Position numbers and translations under genes: made by a program
The notes under the pieces: generated by a model
Databases searched by the model: none
What the model was told of the DNA's origin: nothing
What the model saw: the letters and a program-made list of their open reading frames with translations, nothing else
NCBI RefSeq assembly: GCF_003473485.1
Contig: NC_053042.1
Span: 29,995,262-30,059,261 of the forward strand
DNA from: Medicago truncatula
Taxonomy: Eukaryota > Streptophyta > Magnoliopsida > Fabales > Fabaceae
DNA: 64,000 nucleotides
Direction of reading: 5' to 3'
Shown: positions 23,528 to 34,795 of the stretch, piece by piece
How positions within the stretch are numbered: the stretch's first letter is position 1
Layout of the letters: each line of letters begins with the position of its first letter

Positions 23528-24903
23528 GGCTTAATACATGCTTTGGTCCCTAACTTATTTTTGGATTTCATTTTGGTCCCCTAACTATAAAGTGTTTCAA
23601 TTTGGTTCCATAAATCTTCTGTCGTTTACTATTTTGGTCTCCTTCGTTAGTTTTTTAATGTCAAATATTTATGATATAATTTCAACCATTAGATTGCAGG
23701 TCTATTATATACAATAGTGAACCATCACCACATAATTTTTTCCCTTTCTTCATCTTCTTCCTTCCACCCCTTCTCATATTCATACAAAATTCAAGGAACA
23801 TTTTTATTTTATTTTATAAAAAGAATATTTTATTAAAGAATTAAACCAACATTACAAATGGACATAATGTGATCTGGAACGGATTCCATCCACACAACAT
23901 ACGAAAGTATATTTGGCTAGCTCATGAGCCAATTTATTCCCATCCCTCTTAGTAAATTGAAATTTACACTTTATAAAAAAGACCTTTCATATTTCTAATG
24001 CCCAACACTATCTTTCCCATGTAAGATCTAGAAACAGAAACACTTATGTTCACCCTTTTTACAAGTTTATCACAGTCACTCTGGAACTACTGCCCCTAAT
24101 CCCCATGTATCAATTTCAGACAAATTAGCATCACTATTAGCTTTTACATAATCAGCTTCTGGTTTGTTCCATCTAATTTGTGCGTTTCGGTGTTGGGTGT
24201 GGTGTTGTGTTTGATTTAGAATCATGCAACAAGGAGAGATAATTTTTTTATGATGTTGTTGTTTTAAAGCACCATGTTGTTGTTGTGCTGTTTATGTGCT
24301 GAATTTGGAGAAATCCATTTTTTTTAATTCATGATGATGATGATGAAAAGAATCAAAAAGGGTTGAATTTGATTTCTTGATGTGTTGTTGCTGCTATTGA
24401 TGATGATTTCTGGATTTTTGTAGAAAAAAAAAATCAGGGTTTTAATTCTATTTGAAGGTTTATGTATTTTAATTTAATGAAGTTTATTGTTGTTTTAGTT
24501 TGAGTTTTTTATATGAAGTTTTGTGCTTCTGATTTTTTTGCTTTCCTGGGTAGGATTGATGAAGGATTGATGAAGATGAAGAAGATGATGAGAGAAGAAG
24601 ATGAAGAAAATGATAAAAGTTTTAGGTGTTAGTGGTTCACAGGAAAGTACAATAGACCCTACATAATTCAACGGTCCTCTTTTAAAGAATAAATCAAATG
24701 GTTAAAATTAAAAAATTTAATACGGCCTATGGTGAACCACCTTTAAATATGGTTCACTTTAGACTTTTGATGTTAAAATCTAACGGAGAGGACCAAAATA
24801 GTAAACGACAAAAGATTTATGGGACCAAATTGAGACACTTTATAGTTAGGGGACCAAAATGAAATCCAAAAATAAGTTAAGGGACCAAAGTATGTATTAA
24901 GTC
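23528..24903. mobile_element. Mutator-like non-autonomous element, 1.38 kb
   Basis: Long inverted ends of about 150 bp start GGCTTAATACATGCTTTGG and GACTTAATACATACTTTGG (right end, inverted), with runs of 'ggtccctaact'. A 9-bp target duplication TAGATTTTA / TAGAATTTA has one mismatch. It codes for no transposase. The interior carries a LINE RNase H fragment on the minus strand and short trinucleotide-rich DNA (GATGAA/GAAGAT) at 24560-24620. Confidence 0.8.
23825..24190 (-). mobile_element. L1-type LINE RNase H-region fragment, inside the Mutator-like element
   Basis: The minus strand reads 'RWNKPEADYVKANSDANLS' (start of the RNase H-like domain) and further on 'FQFTKRDGNKLAHELAKYTF' (its end), in different frames and with the middle lost. 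It lies wholly between the inverted ends of the host element, so it was either inserted into it or carried along. Confidence 0.75.
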
Positions 24904-25794
24904 TAGAATTTAACACACACACCCACCCAAGTCATTTTTTGTTCATCATTAACTCTATATTCTTTGCATTTCGTTGACCTACGCAGCTCATAGATCAGCT
25001 AAAGCGGCCACATCCTCAGCTAGTTTTTAAATTTTGAAAAAAACATTAGATTGTTCTGAACACATTTTAAGTAATGAAATGATATAAATTTGTTTTCCTA
25101 AAAAAACCTATAGCTTCCAATTTTCCAAACGATGATTTAGGTAGTGAAGAATCAAGCTGATGATGCATTTAAAATAATTAGATGCAATGATTTAGCATAT
25201 GATGAAAATAATGTTAGGAACGAAGCAGTATATTTTGGGCAGCATCAAATGGACCAAGAGGGAGGAAATAGTTAATTATGATTTACTTGTTGAGAATGAA
25301 TAATATCAAGAATATTGAGGACAGAATTAGTGGAAAGAAGTCGAATACTTCTTAAGCAGTTTGGTCTAATCCTAATGTTCGACGTGACATAAAAATCAGG
25401 GGTTACACGTAATTTTGATGACTTTGTCTTTATCTCTCTTCTAACAAGTAGTAATTCTCTTTTATTAAAATAATTTATTTTAATTATTTATCTATCACTC
25501 TATCTCATCTAAAATACACTAAAATCACCAAATCTCAAAGTCACCCATGTATTTTCCGCAACTGCGAAAATCAATCCCACGAATTTTGAGAGACTCAAAT
25601 GGGCGACAAATTCTCCCTGAGAGTAGAAGAGATACGTATAATCTCATCTGAGCGTTCTTGGATTTTTAAAATAAAGGAACCATACAAATAAATGCGGCAC
25701 TAAATTTGGTGTTGAGGGATGAAAAAAGGTTCAACACATAAATACAAGATCCACCACAACGAAAAATATTACGAAATAAATCATTTGTCCTATG
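24904..25794. other. Intergenic, no gene seen
   Basis: AT-rich sequence between the Mutator-like element and a SINE. No open frame or repeat end of note. Confidence 0.45.
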
Positions 25795-25932
25795 AGGTAT
25801 AGGCCACCGGTTAAAGGACTCTACATTGAAGGAGTGTAAGGAGGTTTATGGTTCGATATTCCTGTTGCTAACATTTTGTTCCCCTCTAAACATAATACTA
25901 ACAACTAACGTTTGTCTATAAGAAAAAACATT
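25795..25932 (+). repeat. tRNA-derived SINE
   Basis: A box-like 'taggccaccggttaaaggac', B box-like 'tatggttcgatattcc' and an A-rich end after 'cgtttgtctataag', as in other copies of this window's SINE family. Confidence 0.6.
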
Positions 25933-26118
25933 CAAATTATATTGGTCCACCTCATTTTTCTTTCTAAATGCAAAAGAAAACTTTATTAACTACAAACACG
26001 CACATGATGCGATGCTAATAACTCGTGGTTTGAACAATTAATATTTGTATTTAATGATTAACTCTTTATTTTGTTTCGGTAGAATGACACAGAAAAAAAA
26101 AAAAAAAAAAACACTAAG

Positions 26119-27043
26119 TGCTTGTTTGGTCAAGCGTTTTCACGCCCCAAACCACGTTTTGAAGGCAAAACACCGTTTCAATTATTTTTCTTATGTTTGG
26201 ATGTTTTGCAAAATCAAATCCCAAGAAAGTGATTTTGGTCCCAAACGTGGGTTTTTCAGAAGCCACAAATTGAAGCTTCCACGGCAATTCAACAATCACG
26301 TTTCACTTTAAAAGGATGATTTACCAAACTACCCATATTCACACAAACAACACAACTGCTTCTTCTTCACATCACCCAGATTTCAGCCAGTTGCATGTTC
26401 CCCTTTCTCTATGAAACACACAGCCATACAAATCTCTCTTTACTTTGGTAAGTTTGAGGCCATCACACAAGCTTTGAGTGATGAAAAAATGGGAAAAGAA
26501 TATTAGAGATATGGGAGGAGGAGAAATGGCAGAAGGGTATTGAGAGATGGGGAAGCAAATCAAAATGGTAGAAATCAAAGAGACATACAAGAAATTGAAA
26601 GATCTATGTCAATGGGTATCCAATTGGTATGAAATTGAAGGATTTGCATAAATGGGGATCCAATTGGTATGAGAGAGTTTCTTGAAAATGTTTTTCTTTT
26701 TCTTTTGAGGGTGAACGTGTTGTTTTCTTTCTGTTCCTTATTGAAGTTAAAAATTTATTTGTTATTTATAAATATAAATACTTTTTTTTTTTTGACAAAA
26801 ATAAATATAAATACATTAAAAGACCATTTTGGTTGTTAAAAAAAAAACCCATTTTGGTAATTAGACACCCAAAATCAATTTTAATCCAATCTATCCAAAC
26901 AACATCAATTCATATGAATTACTTTTAAATGAGTGCATCCAAACATAAATCAATTTACATCTAATTCACTTTTAATCAAAATCAATTCTCTTAAAATCAA
27001 TTCTATCAAAATCAATTCTCGCCACCGCCATACCAAACACACA
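26119..27043. mobile_element. Non-autonomous DNA transposon with 'TGTTTGG' ends
   Basis: The ends are TGCTTGTTTGG and, inverted, TGTGTGTTTGG, with the same flank CTAAG on both sides (ACACTAAG if the boundary is moved). Inside, the right half repeats 'aaatcaattct' many times (26,900-27,020). No transposase frame. The short target duplication suggests a hAT or PIF/Harbinger relative; the superfamily is not settled. Confidence 0.55.
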
Positions 27044-27750
27044 CTAAGAACACAATTCAGTCTAGGACATAAATCTACAAGAAGATCAAACCTAATTTTA
27101 AAGAGCGTTCAAACTTAATTACAAAATCTATACAATAGTTCCTTTACAATCTCCAAATATATATGTATAAAAGAAATGTTAAAAATATACTCATTTAGAA
27201 AAGAAAAAAAAGCTTCACCACTCAAGAAGTTAGAACTTAGAAGCATATGCGAACGAATAACTCTTTTCAGTGTTGAATCTAGAAGCTGCATGTTGAAGAA
27301 GCTTCAATGTGTGAACGTAGCAACCGACCAGTCTTGAGGATAAGACATGTGGCTGAATAGTGTTGGCGGCTTCTATTATGATTTGCTTGCTTCGAGTAAC
27401 TTCATTGGATGAGTAGAAATGCAGAATCTAACAAAAAACAATGATACGAGTAGTAATAATTCATAAATTATTAGTATTAGTCACTCAGCGTGCTTTGACT
27501 TTTACACTTCCAGAAGTAGCACTAGTTATTATACTACTCCCAATGTCTTTCAAATCTCAACCTAACATAAGGTCTTATCCAACGCAACAAAGTCACCTTG
27601 TTGTTCTTTTTTTAAAATAAAAAGGTAAGTTCTCCTAACGTCTTCTAGAAACAAAGAAGTTATAAGAATATTGGTGTTCAAACATTAATAAGTATTTGAT
27701 TCTTTTATTTTTGTCATGGTAAATGTACGTCTCTTTAAGGCAAATAATTA
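27044..27750. other. Intergenic, AT-rich
   Basis: No gene or element ends recognised. Confidence 0.4.
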
Positions 27751-27896
27751 CTTCCTCCATTTCAAAATATAAGCAAATTTTACTTTTTAAGGTTCATTCA
27801 ATTAATGATGTATATGGTTTATAATATGGACCACATAAATCATTAATTGAATGAACTTAAAAAGTAAAATTTGCTTATATTTTGAAACGGAGGGAG
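27751..27896. mobile_element. Stowaway-like MITE
   Basis: TA-flanked 146-bp foldback, ends CTTCCTCCATTTCAAAATAT and the inverse of CTCCCTCCGTTTCAAAATAT. Sister of the copy at 9014-9158, sharing the 'ttcattcaattaatgatgta' core. Confidence 0.85.
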
Positions 27897-27997
27897 TATA
27901 CAATTATAATTTTACAATAACAGGAAAATCAAATAATATTTACCAATTTGATGAATATGTAATATTCTTTTATGTGCATACTAACTTACAAAGTTTT

Positions 27998-28320
27998 TTT
28001 TGAACAAGCAAAAATGAGATATATTAACACGGACACCGTAATTGTTACCGCACAAGGTGTGCCAAACAATCACAAAAATGTCAAGATCCAAACAAGATTA
28101 CAACTAAATCAGTCAATAGCCAGACATAAAAGCGGGCTCGACCACCACTGATGAGTACCAAAACTAAATACAACATTGCTAGCCTTTAACCACCACAAAG
28201 AAGTTGATTTCACTTTATCTAGCATTTGTGGCAAAGTACATTGTCTATTTCTAAAAATCCTATCATTCCTTTCATTCCACAACACCGAAACACAAAGCAA
28301 CCAAATCAAGTGGAAGAAAG
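27998..28320 (-). mobile_element. L1-type LINE 3' remnant
   Basis: The minus strand translates 'WLLCVSVLWNERNDRIFRNR' then 'LDKVKSTSLWWLKASNVVFS' and 'WWSSPLLCLAID' plus stop, the usual C-terminus of legume L1 ORF2. Its 3' untranslated tail follows, with the A-rich end near 27,998. Reasonably well kept but only the last 70 or so codons remain. Confidence 0.8.
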
Positions 28321-28381
28321 ACCGTCACCCTCTCGAACAACCTGCATAATTAATAAATTGCAAAAAATGATCTGAAGTTGA

Positions 28382-28733
28382 TTGAGAATCTCACATCTGA
28401 TAGGACTTGACCATACAATATGTTTATATAAGTGGGAGTCAATCATCATGTTAATTACAAGTTAGTTTAAACTAATAAGTGAGTGAATGGTTTGATAAGT
28501 TAGTTTAAACCTGCATAATTATGTTTGTACAACAACTAATAAGTATTTGATGGTTTGATAGATGAAATCAGATAGCAGGTAATTAAATGAATTTTGAATT
28601 TGATTATGATACTATTTTAAAAATTATAGTTGGGCCTAACACAATCCTACAAAACTAACTTGTAATTAAGATGATGATTGACTCCCACTTATATAAACAT
28701 ATTGTATGGTCAAGTCCTATCAGATGTGAGACT
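28382..28733. repeat. Inverted repeat, arms about 84 bp
   Basis: 28382-28466 ('aatctcacatctgataggac', 'gtttatataagtgggagtca') is the near-perfect reverse complement of 28650-28733 ('tgactcccacttatataaac', 'gtcctatcagatgtgagact'). The spacer is about 183 bp, and 'taagttagtttaaac' phrases recur within and beside it. Transcripts could fold into a long stem. Origin unknown; it may be two facing pieces of one repeat. Confidence 0.85.
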
Positions 28734-29077
28734 CTTTAGCATGTTGTACTTTAAGTTTACCCATTTTTTGAAGGGTCTTGCTAACTATTTCCCTCATGGC
28801 AATGGTTAAGGTAACCAAAATTAGTAGTTTTACATTGGAAACAACAATTTATAAACTTTTTACAAGTTGATTTGACCACTTTTTTTTTATCATTTTTCAG
28901 CATAAAATTTCTATTTTTATTTCTTATCCAATGCTCCAAGGGCAATGGTTAGCATTTCCCTTTTTTGAATGTTAACCTTTTTAACACATTCCAAAAAAAA
29001 AAAAAAAAAGTAAGCGTGACATTTTAATATGAAGATAACTCATGTAAAATGTCAGATTCATCCTTTTCCTCCCTCTT
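28734..29077. other. Intergenic, AT-rich
   Basis: Includes a 17-base A run near 28992-29008. No gene. Confidence 0.4.
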
Positions 29078-29215
29078 CACTTTTTTTTTTTTTTTTGTAG
29101 ATAGACAAATGACAATAGTAATCGAAAACTCAACACACGCAAGTTGAGGAGTTGGGGTTGAATCTTAGTATGGGGGTCTTGTAAGTGGGTGATATTAGGT
29201 TTCAATCTTGTTTGA
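29078..29215 (-). repeat. SINE, minus strand
   Basis: A T-run (29082-29096) is followed by 'gtagatagacaaatgacaat' and 'acacacgcaagttgaggagt', the reverse complement of the common SINE 3' end. A decayed box is seen at 'ggggttgaatc'. Confidence 0.6.
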
Positions 29216-29244
29216 CATGTTTTGTGCACTGTTTGGAGCTCCTG

Positions 29245-29410
29245 CAATGATATTATGGGAAATATAAATTAAAGAATTGAAAGAAGAGATAGTAATAAAT
29301 AGTTAAAGGTGTAATATGAAAAATAACATTAATGCTTCATTGATATTGTAAAACGACTTATAATTTAAGACAAATTTTTTCATAGCAACTTATAATCTGG
29401 AACGGAGTAA
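29245..29410. mobile_element. Partial MITE related to 30,296-30,576
   Basis: 'ggaaatataaattaaagaat' and 'ttgatattgtaaaacgactt' match the longer MITE downstream. The right end 'ctggaacggagtaag' is decayed and the left end is missing. Confidence 0.6.
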
Positions 29411-30295
29411 GAGAAACTCTATTTGTTTTCATATTATTAAAATAGTTGATTCCGTTGAAGTCACTGTATAAAATATTTTGTAGGATGAGTAGTGCTAACA
29501 ACATTTTGTTTAACATTCACTCACTTATTAGTTTAAATTAATGCGGATCTACATTTTAAAAAATAAAATGACATAAACTGGTAGAATATACAATGATTTT
29601 ATCCAATAAAATAGTGATCGTTAAGAAAACTATTAAAATACTAACAATTGTGGTCACTGATGAAATTAAGCATCTCTTTCAAAATATTGCACATCTTTAA
29701 TTTGACCTCTTAGCTAGCTTTTTTTTCTTCCCAAAACACCAATTGATTTTTCGATATCTTCTGTGCCTCACAATTAACGTTTTGATTTCACTGGGAATCT
29801 TGATATACAATTAGAAATGCAAATTATGCATATATCAAAAGTTCTATTTTGATGTAGATGTGTAGTATTAAAATTGTTCAATTACAAAAGAATTCTAACT
29901 GAAGAAATAATATTGGGAGTGTGGGACAGTGACCAGCTTATCTTTGATACCTTTTAAATTTCCAACGGAGATTAGTGAATCTTCTAGATCCAGCTAAGTA
30001 GTTGGAAGAGTACATTACATATGCTAGTTATTAAAAAAAAAAAAAAAAACAACTATCCAACCAGTCATAAAAAATAAAAACTATCCAATAACATGATTAG
30101 TTGTAAATATAATCTCTATTCAAGATTATGCGTTGTAATAATCGATGCTGCTTATTTGATCATCAAAAGACGATTGAAAAAAGAGGCATGGATTCAAAGG
30201 TCAGAAGATTGTTCCAATATGCAACAATAGAAGATAAATAAGACCAAGGTTAGCCCAAAGAGGCAAAGACAAAGACAAATAAATATAAATATATA
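29411..30295. other. Intergenic, AT-rich
   Basis: No gene seen. About 29490-29660 resembles a dispersed repeat also found near 58,450 and 60,650 ('aacattcactcacttattag' type). Confidence 0.4.
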
Positions 30296-30576
30296 CTCCC
30301 TCCGTCCCAAATTATATGACGTTTTGGACATTTCACACATATTAAGAAATGCAATTAATATTGTGTGGAAAAAAGATATTATGAGTTGTTTTACAAAATT
30401 GTCTTTAATAAATAATATGGAAAATATAAATGAAAGAATTGAAAAAAGATATAGTAATAAATAGTTAAGGTTATAATATGAAAAGTAACATTAATGTTGC
30501 ATTGATATTGTAAAACGACATATAATTTGGGACAATTTTTTTTCCTAAAGTGACATACAATTTGGGACGGAGAAAG
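30296..30576. mobile_element. Stowaway-like MITE
   Basis: TA-flanked, 281 bp, ends CTCCCTCCGTCCCAAATTAT and the inverse of CTTTCTCCGTCCCAAATTGT. It sits directly against the next, Mutator-like MITE. Confidence 0.8.
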
Positions 30577-30590
30577 TATTATTTTTAGAA

Positions 30591-30893
30591 GGCTAAAATA
30601 TGGTTTTAGTCCCTGCAAATATGCCTCGTTTTGGTTTTAGTCCCTGGTAAAAAAAAAATTTATTTTTGGTCCCTGCAAAATTTTTTGTTTTTGAAAATAG
30701 TCCCTGACCCCACTTTTGTGATGATTTGCATACGTGGCACATTATAACTGAATCAATTTTGTAGTTTTTGGTCCCTGCAAAATTTTTTGTTTTTAAAAAA
30801 GGTCCCTGCAGGGGCCAAAAACAAATTTTTTTTTTACCAGGAACTAAAACCAAAATGAGACATATTTACAGGGACTAAAACCATATTTTAACC
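30591..30893. mobile_element. Mutator-like MITE with 9-bp target duplication
   Basis: 303-bp element with ends GGCTAAAATATGGTTTTAGT and its inverse, and a perfect 9-bp duplication TTTTTAGAA on both sides (30582-30590, 30894-30902). The body is made of 'ggtccctgcaaaatttttt' units in both orientations. Confidence 0.9.
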
Positions 30894-30902
30894 TTTTTAG
30901 AA

Positions 30903-31223
30903 CATCAACTCAATACAAAAGATAAACGAAACGATAAAACATAAACAATGAAACTGAATATTTGGTTACAAAGTTTGGCCAAGTAATGTCTCAAACTCTT
31001 TTTTATTTTATTTTTAAAAGTGATGTCTCAAGCTAGAGAGCAATTGTAGTGTAGTCTTATTGATAGTGAAAAGGATTAAAGTTTACAATGTTACAACTCA
31101 TATATAAATACTACAATTCGGATTACATCAATACCTCTAAATTGCATTTCGGGGGCGACACCTCAGTCCCTTACAACAAACGTTAGGGTCAAACACTTGT
31201 TAGGCCACTTGTAAGTACTTATG
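30903..31223. other. Intergenic
   Basis: No gene or element ends recognised. Confidence 0.4.
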
Positions 31224-31390
31224 AGTCATATGTAATTTTTTTTTTTTTTTGTTTATAGATAGACGAAATTACAATAATTTATTGTGACTCACACACACAA
31301 ATGGAGGTGTCAGTATTCAAACCACAATCACAGGTTCCGATCCAGCAATTTCGACAGTTTTTATTAATTGAGTTAAGACATCTAAACTAC
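31224..31390 (-). repeat. SINE, minus strand
   Basis: The T-run 31236-31249 is followed by 'gtttatagatagacgaaatt' and 'tgactcacacacacaaatgg', the reverse complement of the SINE tail, then a decayed box region ('gtattcaaaccacaatc'). Confidence 0.6.
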
Positions 31391-32551
31391 TACACTATTT
31401 TAGTTCACAAACATATTATTAGAGATATCCACCAATAATGTTGTGTGCTATGCTTCATTGCTTTGATGGAGTGGAAACACATAATCATTGGTAACGACGT
31501 AACGTGTTGGGGGAGTGAGAGATTGTGGAGAATTTCTTTACTTCAATTCACTTTTGAAAGGGATAAATGTGAGAAAAAAACTTAGAGACTGGTTCAGAAT
31601 ATATACCACAAAAAACAAGAAAACAAATATAGCATCATAAAAAAGGGGTCATAGGTTCCAAGAAAGAATAGTCACGGCTAACTAGTGGATACTAGCCCAT
31701 AATTTTTCTTTTGAAGGGATACTAGTCTATATAACTTAGAAAAGGACCATGTTAACTAATGACTCTAAACATTTATTAATAAAAGGAAAAAAAAAAATAT
31801 AATTTATATTGAAAAGAAATATTTTTACATTCAAAAGGTTAACTATACAATTAATAAAACGAAAAAAAAGTAATTTGTATTGAAAATAAATATTTTTACA
31901 CATTCAAAAGGTTAACTACACAAATGTCAAAGTAGTATTATTCATATTTTTTTTTTTCCGGTGGTGTATTTGAAATTTAAAAAGATAATCTCTAGATATG
32001 AATACTTATCATTCCAACCTAAGTTCACAATACTTCGTTTTTCTAAGGCTCTGTTTGATAAAAACAGCGGATAGTTGATAAGCTAGCTAGCTTATAGCTG
32101 ATGACTAATAGCTTATAGCTGATGACTGATGACTGATAGCTTATAAGTTAATTAAAGTGTTTGATAAAATTAACAGTTCAACTAGCTGATAAATGTAAAA
32201 TGACATAAAAATGTATTATTAATATGTAATAAAGTTTATATAAATTGATATGTAAAAATAAAATAAAAATTGATATTAAAGGGTATTATATGTATTATTA
32301 ACAATAATTGATAGTTTCCTAAATCGAACCAATCTAAATCGAGACTGCAAAAAACTGCATTTGATTTGGATGTATATGGATAATTTTTTTTACTAAACCA
32401 CATGGTTTGGTTCGGTTTGGAGTTTTGATTTTACCAACCGAACCAAACAAACCAAACCGCAATATAAGAAAAACATTAATTAAATATATATCACCTAGAG
32501 CAATACTCATAGAAACTCAATGAAAACTTTAATAAAATAACATATTAGTTT
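31391..32551. other. Intergenic with short tandem and foldback repeats
   Basis: At 31,775-31,922 a unit of about 75 bp ('gaaatatttttacattcaaa' plus 'aggttaactatacaatta') occurs twice. From about 32,048 there is one end of a 'ctctgtttgataaaaacagc' MITE with 'gctgatgactgatagcttat' repeats. At 32,400-32,460 'ggtttggttcggtttgg' faces 'aaccgaaccaaacaaacc'. No gene. Confidence 0.5.
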
Positions 32552-32738
32552 AATGGCTTAATTGCACTTTTGGCCCCTATCTTTTCGAAAGTTGTGATTT
32601 TGGCCCCCTAACTAATTAAAATACAAAACAGCCCCCTATGTATTGGATCTTTTGGCAGTTTTGGCCCCCAAGACCACTTTTGACTTAGTCTTCGCTGACG
32701 TGGCACCCACATCCCTTAAGTCAGGTGCCACGTGTCAT
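32552..32738. mobile_element. Half of a Mutator-like MITE
   Basis: The left end GGCTTAATTGCACTTTTGGC continues with 'ggcccccta' units and a 'gctgacgtggcacc' core, as in this legume family. The right half is missing: an LTR-like sequence begins at about 32,739. Confidence 0.6.
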
Positions 32739-34795
32739 GTAACACCCAGTTTTCTCAACATAAAAATTTCATAACAATTATCAGAGTATTCAACACATAA
32801 ACGGAGTGCTACACTTCTTAAAAATCATAAATGAGATAAATAACAATTTATCCCTCAACATAATTATTCAAAACTTCGCAGCGGATTTAATTCAACAACA
32901 TAAATAGTCTTGGCACGAATGCCTCATCAAAACATCTCATAAATATCCAATTAATAACTTAATCATATAAATTCATAATCAAATACGTAAGGAATAGAAA
33001 ATAGCCACAAAAGTTCTCATCCCGTTACGTATCAGAGCACCTAAAGACACAGTGAGGGATAGCCACTCACGACAGCAATCAACAACTACTTATTCTCGAT
33101 CACCTGCAAGTTACTCATACGAAGAGAAACATTTCCAAGCAGAAGGGGTGAGGTTTCACAAAACAATAATATTAAGCATATAATTCATCAATTATATTTA
33201 ACAACATAACAACATCATAATCTCATCATAAATAATAATATAATCATATCATACTTCATTAACAACTCATGTATAGAACACAACTTAACAACTCGACTCG
33301 ACAATGTTACTTCAACTTGACTATGCAACTTAGACCTCTTAATCATGCATGTGGTACCAATCCAGGGCATCAAGCCCTCAACGTGTTAAGTATTAATATA
33401 CTTCCAGGGCATCAAGCCCTCAACTTAGTTGAGCTAAAGCTCCAGGGCATCAAGCCCCCAACGTGGTGAGCAAAGGCTCCAGGGCATCAAGCCCCCAACA
33501 ATGAATGAGTATGCATGGACTCAACAACTTAACATCTTAGAACATCGACCTCTTATATAAATCCAATAATTTGGAACATCATCTTTCATCATAGACCAAC
33601 TCATGCAGCTTAGTTGATAAACAAACAGCAACATAGGCAGTACATAAAATAATTCATGATATAACAATACCAATGCAAATCAACAACATCTCAAAGATCA
33701 TATATAATTCAAGTAATACATATACAAATATATCACATTATTAATGACATCAAATCCTCTTATAACAACTTCACAGATTATCATTAACATCATATACAAC
33801 ATCCATTCCTACCCCAAGGATAAACTCATAACATCTCGTGCGACAAAGATCGCAAAACCCTAAACAAGGTATTCTGTAACTGGGCAACTCGCGAGGCGAG
33901 AGCCTCTACTCGCTATGGCGAGTTCAGGAAAAAGGCATTCACCTTGGCGAACCAGAAACTGGGTGCTCTTGAGAATTTGACATTTTTCACCCAAAAATCC
34001 ATTTTTAAACTTTCCCAGGTTCAATCTCAATCTAAAAACTTGCCTAATCATTATTATACATGTTCAGGCACTCAGGATCATCTAAAGTTCAACTTAACAA
34101 GTGAAATCACAAATCAGGTTCCTCACTGGTCACACTCGCTATGGCGAGTGAACTGCTCGCTATGGCGAGCTGCAAGGTGCAACTCGCGAGGCGGATGAAA
34201 CTTGCTCGCGAGGCGAACGATGAAGATCATCACTCGCTATGGCGAGGATCATCACTCGGGAGGCGAGCGATGAGTGTTGGCTCGGGAAGAATTGCAGTTT
34301 TCACGAAAATCAACCTAAAGGCATGGTTTTAAGCTTAACATTAATTCAAGATATCATTCTATGGATTGTCTAAGGTCTGTAAACAGTTTCTACATCAATT
34401 AATCATCAATTTCTCACTTTAACCCTAATTTCCAACTTCTCTAAATTAATCCTACACTTGTTAAATACAACCATCAGAATTGTTAAATACAACCATCAGA
34501 ATTATACAACTTAATAGAATTGAATGCTAGTCTCACCCTTACCTTAGAAATTGAAATCGCAGCCTTTCTAGGTCTTCTTCTCTTCTCTTGGCTTTTTCTC
34601 TCTTTTCTCCAAAACTGAACGTACGTACTAACTTTTCTAAACTAGGTCTTCTCTTATTTATATCTCCTCCATCTATTCTATCTTATTCCTCTTTTTCCCC
34701 CAAAACTCTCTAAAATCTCAAAACAACCCCTCAACTCAATATTTATTTTATTTTCAAATCGTATTTTATTAAACAATAAAATAAGTCACAACACC
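32739..34795. mobile_element. LTR-type fossil (Ty3/Gypsy-like), with internal tandem repeats
   Basis: It begins TGTAACACCCAGTTTTCTC and runs to about 34,795, where a MULE transposase fragment is cut off. Inside are four 'ccagggcatcaagccc' units of about 45-60 bp (33,360-33,500) and many short palindromic motifs 'ctcgctatggcgag' and 'ctcgcgaggcgag' (33,885-34,275). On the minus strand a TATA-like 'gatatataaataag'-type site near 34,660 would suit an LTR promoter. No coding body is seen, so this is probably a solo LTR or fragment; old, and not whole. Ends and family are uncertain. Confidence 0.5.

Noticed and set aside
33350-33510. CRISPR-like array (regular 'ccagggcatcaagccc' repeats)
   Set aside because: Plant nuclear DNA, only four units of unequal spacing, inside an LTR-type fossil. 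A tandem repeat, not an array with spacers.
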